64,000 nucleotides of DNA from Sambucus nigra. Taxonomy: Eukaryota; Streptophyta; Magnoliopsida; Dipsacales; Adoxaceae. This document shows positions 59,173 through 64,000 of this stretch, piece after piece. Below the pieces are notes generated by a model. It was not told the DNA's origin, made no database searches, and worked only from the letters and a program-made list of their open reading frames with translations. Made by a program: the position numbers and the translations under genes. The DNA lies in the NCBI GenBank assembly GCA_949130495.1, contig OX422210.1, positions 192,123,619 to 192,187,618 on the forward strand. The letters run 5' to 3'. Numbering within the stretch: the stretch's first letter is position 1; every line of letters starts with the position of its first letter.

Positions 59173-60655
59173 TTGAAGCTAGAAGATGGGGATATGTTCT
59201 TTGCTCATGTAAGCGTGAGACCTTTGTTAGCTACTCGTATTCGTGAATTACAAAATGAGGATCCATTTCTAGAGAATAAACGAAAAAATGTCCGAAATGG
59301 TAAGTCTAATGATTTTTGTATTATTAATGATGGCACTTTATCATATAAGCAGCGATTATGTGTGCCTACTGTGGATGGATTTAAAGAGGAAATTTTAGAT
59401 GAGTCTCATAATTCAATTTATGCTATGCATCCTGGTAGCACTAAAATGTACATGGATTTAAAGGATCATTATTGGTGGAATAATATGAAGAAGGAAATAA
59501 CCGATTTTATTTTTAGATGCCTTATATGTCAGCAAGTAAAAGTGGAGCATCATAAACCTGCAGGTTTGCTTCAACCACTGCCCATACCGGAATGGAAATG
59601 GGATCATGTAACGATGGATTTTGTGGTTTGGCTCCCTCGATCTCAGAAGTTGTCTTATTCGATTTGGTTAGTAGTAGACATGTTGACCAAATCAACTCAT
59701 TTTATAGCAGTTAAGACAACATATAGAGTTGATAGGTATGTTAGATTGTATGTTAATGAGATTATTCGATTGCATGGAGCGCCTGCTTCCATTGTTTCGA
59801 ATAGGGAATCTACTTTTACATCCAGATTTTGGGATAGTTTACAGTATGCTATGGGTACTAACTTAAAGTTTAGTACGACCTTTCATCCTCAGACAGATGG
59901 GCAGTCTGAAAGGACAATACAGATTTTAGAAGATATGCTTAGAGTTTGTGTGCTTGATTTCACAGGAAATTGGGATGAATATTTGCCTTTGATAGAATTT
60001 GTATATAATAATAGTTTTCAATCCACTATTGGTATGGCTCCATATCAAGCATTATACGGTAGACGGTGCTGGACACCAGTATGTTGGGCTAAAGTTGATT
60101 AAAGAAAGATAGAGGGTCCAGAGTTGATTGAAGTCACCACTGAAAAGGTAAAGATTATTCAAGATAGAATGAGAACATATCAAAGCAGACATAAAAGTTA
60201 TGCGAATAAACGACAGAAAAATTTAGAATTCCAGAAAAGGGGATTATGTTTTTCTTCGGAAATCACCATGGAAAGGAGTTATGAGGTTTGGAAAGAAAGG
60301 AAAATTAAGTACACGATATATTGGACCTTATAAAATTATTGAGAAAGTCGGGATGGTTGCCTACAAGTTAGCATTATCACTGGAGTTAGCTCGATTACAT
60401 GATGTTTTCCACGTTTCTATGTTGAGAAAGTATGTAGTGCATCCTTCACATGTATTGGTTGAACAGTCTATTGAGTTGAAGGAAGATTTGAGCTATGTGG
60501 AAGAACCACTTGCAATCGTGGATAGGAAAGAACAAATACTGAGATCAAAAGTGATCCCACTTGTGAGAGTTGTGTGGAGAAGGCATTCTATTTAAGAGGA
60601 TACATGGGAGAGCGAGGATACCAAGAAGATGCGTTATTCGTATTTGTTTTAATCG
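59173..60655 (+). pseudogene. G3 integrase and chromodomain
   Basis: 309-codon open integrase: MHPGSTKMYMDLKDHYWWNN, CLICQQVKVEHHKPAG, TMDFVVWLPR, IVSNRESTF (usual SDRD; catalytic Asp is Asn), QTDGQSERTIQ. After a stop and frameshift, 60281-60595 holds GPYKIIEKVGMVAYKLAL, LRKYVVHPSHVL and the chromodomain LRSKVIPLVRVVWRRHSI, stopped by TAA, with EDTWESED just beyond. Confidence 0.91.
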
Positions 60656-60694
60656 AACAACCAAGGTATGTCAATTTTGGGGATGAAATTTCCT

Positions 60695-60708
60695 AACTGG
60701 GGGAGAAT
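60695..60708 (+). other. polypurine tract of G3
   Basis: ACTGGGGGAGAAT directly before the LTR start TGTGAAAACCCG. Confidence 0.85.
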
Positions 60709-62871
60709 TGTGAAAACCCGAATATAATTATGATAAATTATGTTTAAATCATGATTAGCTTATGTGATATGGATAATATGTTATTAGTATATATAACGTT
60801 AAGTCATTATATTTAGTCTAATCTTACCTTCATAAATCATAAAATATTGAATTAGTTACAAATATAAAATTTTAAAGTTTTCGGTAGGAATGTTCATGTT
60901 TAAGACTAATTTTGACCATTATAACATAACAATTGACTTGAGGTGATAACTAGATAGTTGTAGACAGGTGAGTTGGTGTAATGACATAACAAACGGTGTG
61001 TGAAATGGAGGTTCGAGTAAGAAGTTATACAAAAATTACTAACCAAGGGCCAATTTGTCCATCGGTTTAAGTGGTAATTCGTCATTTATACCCAACAAGT
61101 GTCTTAAATTGATTGGTTGGAGGTGTAGGCTGGTTTGGCCGACCTTATAAATTTGAAATAACCTTCTCCTTCAGCCAAAAACAGCCATGGAAATGTTTTA
61201 ACCTAAGGAAAGAGAATTTTGAAGTTTAGGAAGAAGGTGTGAGGAGAAATTGAAGAAAAAATCATTAAAAAATACGTAAAAGCCCCTAATGTAATTCCAT
61301 CCATAAATCTGGTTTATTTTATTTGTATTACTGATTTAAATGATAGAAATCATCATTTGTTTACTAAAATTCCATGGCTTGATGTGTACTTATGGAAACC
61401 CTTGAAATTGCTTCGTTTAGAAACCTTTTGTATTCAAACTTATATATCTTTTGGTATACTTACTGAAATTGATGAATTTCATTTAAAGATTGACATAGAC
61501 TCATATATGTATATCATATTCGAAAATTATGTAAAAACACCAAGAAATGAATCTTGGGTGATAGTTTGAAGTCGAGGTGTAAAATCTGCCCCGAAAGGAT
61601 AAGTATGTATACCTTGCGTTTAGAGTTTCATTTGACATAGCAAATGAACAATGAAAATTATGAAATTTTAATCTTGTATTATTCAATATGTTTTCTGAAT
61701 TTGGGTGAAATATCATATAAAGTTATGATGTATAAAAATTTTGAAAATTCTTGGAAGATGACTGAACGACAGAGGAGCTTATAGGGTGGATTTGCTATGT
61801 AGTAAAGAAATGGGTGTATCTTGCTATAGGAAACTGGGAATAATGTGTCATCTTTTGTGTTGGAAACCTAATATGATAAGGATTGGATTACAAAGAAGAA
61901 TTAAAGTAGGTTTGGGCTATAATTTGAATATAATAGATATTATAACCTGAATCTAGATGGCACTTCATTTATGATAAATGATTTGAATATAATCATATGA
62001 TGCTTATGAATTGAGTTGTGTTCAAGTTATTCTTCGAATTGTTAATATACTTATGATGATACTAATATTGTAAGAATTATTGGAAGATAATAAGAACCGA
62101 CTGAAGAAGCCCCGGATAAAAAAAATTGGAAAGCCTGTTAAAATTCCAAGGTGAGTGTACTTCTGATTGTTTCACATATAGATATGAAAATGAGTAATGG
62201 TTATGAATATAGCTCAGAGAGTAGGATTTTTTGGGATATTTAATTATTCAGGATTGGTTTGAACACTTCGATATTGATGATTTATTTGGATATTCAAATA
62301 TCCAGGATTTGTTTGGGTCTTATGATCCAGGATTGGAATTGGACAAAGATCCAATGTTTTGTTGGAACATATGTTCCAAGATTTGTTATTGCCAATGGGC
62401 AGGATTGTTTGAATTTTATATCCACAGATTTGATATAGAATTATTAATTCATTGTAGGGAAGGAGTACCTCACTAGGCTTAACGCTTATGGTTTATATTT
62501 TAATCTTTTCAGGTTTGTACGCTGCTAGTTAGGATACCATATAATGGGAGATTTTGAGAATTTCACCGGTAGAGAGAGCTGGGGTTTACATAGGGGATTT
62601 TGTCATTGTCACACTGAAGATTTTGATACCCTCACACGTTGTATATATTGCGTTAGCATGGGTTGATTTGATGTTTGTAATAGTTAATCATAGTATTGTA
62701 TAACCGCTAATTATGACTCTGATGTTGATTAAGTCATGGTAGAAGAACGGTATTATATTCCTTATGCATATAAATATTGATATGTGGATTATATTCCAAA
62801 TGGACTGGAGATCGTGATTTAATTGTTATGAAAATAAATGATTATAATGGATTTGGGTTCGGGGTGTGACA
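60709..62871 (+). repeat. 3' LTR of G3
   Basis: 2,163 bp, similar to 23857-26071 but with many substitutions and small indels, more divergent than the LTR pairs of A or B. Ends GTGTGACA. Confidence 0.92.
62245..62450. repeat. run of short hairpins in G3 3' LTR
   Basis: Counterpart of 25450-25640: GGATATTCAAATATCC, GGGTCTTATGATCC, TTGGAACATATGTTCC. Although bases differ from the other LTR, stems are mostly kept. Confidence 0.65.
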
Positions 62872-64000
62872 CTTTCAGGAGGAGGCAGCTGTAATTACGG
62901 CTTCTGGAAAGGGTTGGTACAAAAGCATTATCTCACACGGTGATTATACCGAGTTCGATAACTGCGCGATGTGGCTCAGTGTGTCTCAGTAATTTCATTG
63001 CAATACTCTTTGAAACAATTTTGTCACGTTTATTTTTTTTATTAGCAACTTCTTTTTTATTTATATTGTGTTTTTTAGACATGAATGAGATTTTGTGGGA
63101 AGAGGATTATTGGAATAAGTTATTTTTCTTAAGTTCTGAATATTCTTTTCCCCCATATCACTAGTTTTGAGTAATTAGTTGAATTGATTTGGTTTAAGTA
63201 TCTAGAAATCAATAATGTCATGTTTTAGATTACTGTCAAGTTTTCAGTATTTTTTGTTCCTATATGTTGTGAGAATGTGTTTTTACCTGAAATCAAATGC
63301 CTGCTTTACACGTAATATTTATGACCAAGACAATCATGGATAGCTTAATTAAAGAACTTGGTCATGTTAAAATTTTCTCCCAGTCAAATGCATTTCCAGC
63401 AAGTAATGCTCTCCCGAAACTAGTAAAAATTAAGAACGGAGGTAGGATCAATGTTTTCTCAGTGTCATATGTTTTAATTTTATATTGATTATTTAATAAC
63501 TTGTACTCTGTTATGAACATTTAATTTAGTCCTTGTCCACTCTTGTAATATACAACTCAGCACACAAACTTGTGTTCAATCTGTAATTTCAATGGTTGCG
63601 AAAAACTAATCGAAAACCTTTGCTTGCGGTTGTGGAGAAAATGAAAGAAGGTACTTAGCATAAGTTTTTAAAAGCAACCCTCTTGAATATCTATTTACTC
63701 TGTCAATAGTGAATAATTTTTTGCTGGTGGATAATTTTACAGTCCTTATTTTCTATCCGGTCAATACTCCCTTGATGATGAAATTCTGTGGTAGTGGTGC
63801 ACTATCGTAACCATGGCATATTATTTGGACCTTTTTTGAACATCTTCTCTATAATTATAAATTTATAACAAATAATATGTCGTAACCATGGTATATTATT
63901 TTATAAGTATTTTTAAAACATGTATTTTTAATTTTAAATTTTAAATTACAAAATATACTTGTATTTATGAAACAAGTATTTTTAATTGCAAATTACAAAA
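62872..64000 (+). other. sequence right of G3 with two exon-like segments of unknown gene
   Basis: 62879-62988 lies between CTTTCAG and GTAATT and is open as [20 protein letters not shown] and onward. 63384-63441 lies between CTCCCAG and GTAGGA and reads SNAFPASNALPKLVKIKNGG. I do not recognise either. They could be further captured exons in the CACTA-type segment, since G3 split it at 23857. The rest is AT-rich; a 21-bp direct repeat CGTAACCATGG(C/T)ATATTATTT occurs at 63806 and 63881. No CACTA right terminus seen. Confidence 0.35.

Larger units (their letters stand above)
23857..62871 (+). mobile_element. Ty3/gypsy chromovirus G3, split by T4
   Basis: LTRs at 23857-26071 and 60709-62871, TSD CTATC (23852-23856) against CTTTC (62872-62876), primer site at 26077. 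Plus-strand gag-pol is interrupted at 28518 and resumes at 58302 with the RT frame preserved. Without the insert the element is about 9.2 kb. Stops, frameshifts and altered catalytic residues show it is dead. Confidence 0.92.

Overview
This window looks like nuclear heterochromatin from a flowering plant. It is AT-rich, made mostly of nested LTR retrotransposons, and carries exon fragments of two plant housekeeping genes (V-ATPase subunit C and NAP1). I cannot name the species. I see no rRNA, tRNA, CRISPR or bacterial-type features. The only long open frame without damage is the hAT-type transposase gene at the left edge (minus strand), which runs off the window. Every other coding region carries stops, frameshifts or truncations.

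Left part (1-8.6 kb): the hAT/ZF-MYM-like gene with a probable 5' intron; a 3' fragment of a Ty1/copia element with its LTR; three consecutive exons of V-ATPase subunit C; a tRNA-type SINE with a clear target-site duplication (TSD) in an intron of that fragment; a LINE-like 3' end; a long T-rich stretch with no recognised gene; and a decayed MuDR-type (MULE) transposase.

Middle and right (8.6-62.9 kb): a Russian-doll stack. Names used here: T1 = Tat-lineage Ty3/gypsy element (LTR at 8625) inserted in the MULE relic. A = Ty3 chromovirus in T1 gag (9969-20735, minus strand, TSD GCAGC). A CACTA-type end at 22769 interrupts T1 and carries the first two exons of NAP1. G3 = chromovirus in that segment (23857-62871, plus, TSD CTATC/CTTTC). 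T4 = Tat-lineage element in the G3 reverse transcriptase (28519-58296, minus, TSD CATCC). B = chromovirus in the T4 RNase H (37479-51260, plus, TSD GTTAC). B' = solo LTR of the B family inside B (43535-46517, TSD ATTTG). X = unrelated solo LTR in T4 near the protease (53145-54707, TSD GTGAG). Gag and pol reading frames resume across the junctions, which confirms the order of insertion.

How the parts work together: A, B and G3 have the chromovirus order gag, protease, RT, RNase H, integrase, chromodomain, with an initiator-Met tRNA primer site. T4 has gag, protease, RT, RNase H, a second RNase H, integrase, then an antisense intron-containing gene for a plant mobile domain (PMD) protein before its 3' LTR. 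All four LTR families with long LTRs (A, B, G3, X) carry a cluster of short perfect or near-perfect palindromes in the LTR interior. The A and B families share LTR ends and coding sequence but have different palindrome modules. This is the least conventional feature of the window.
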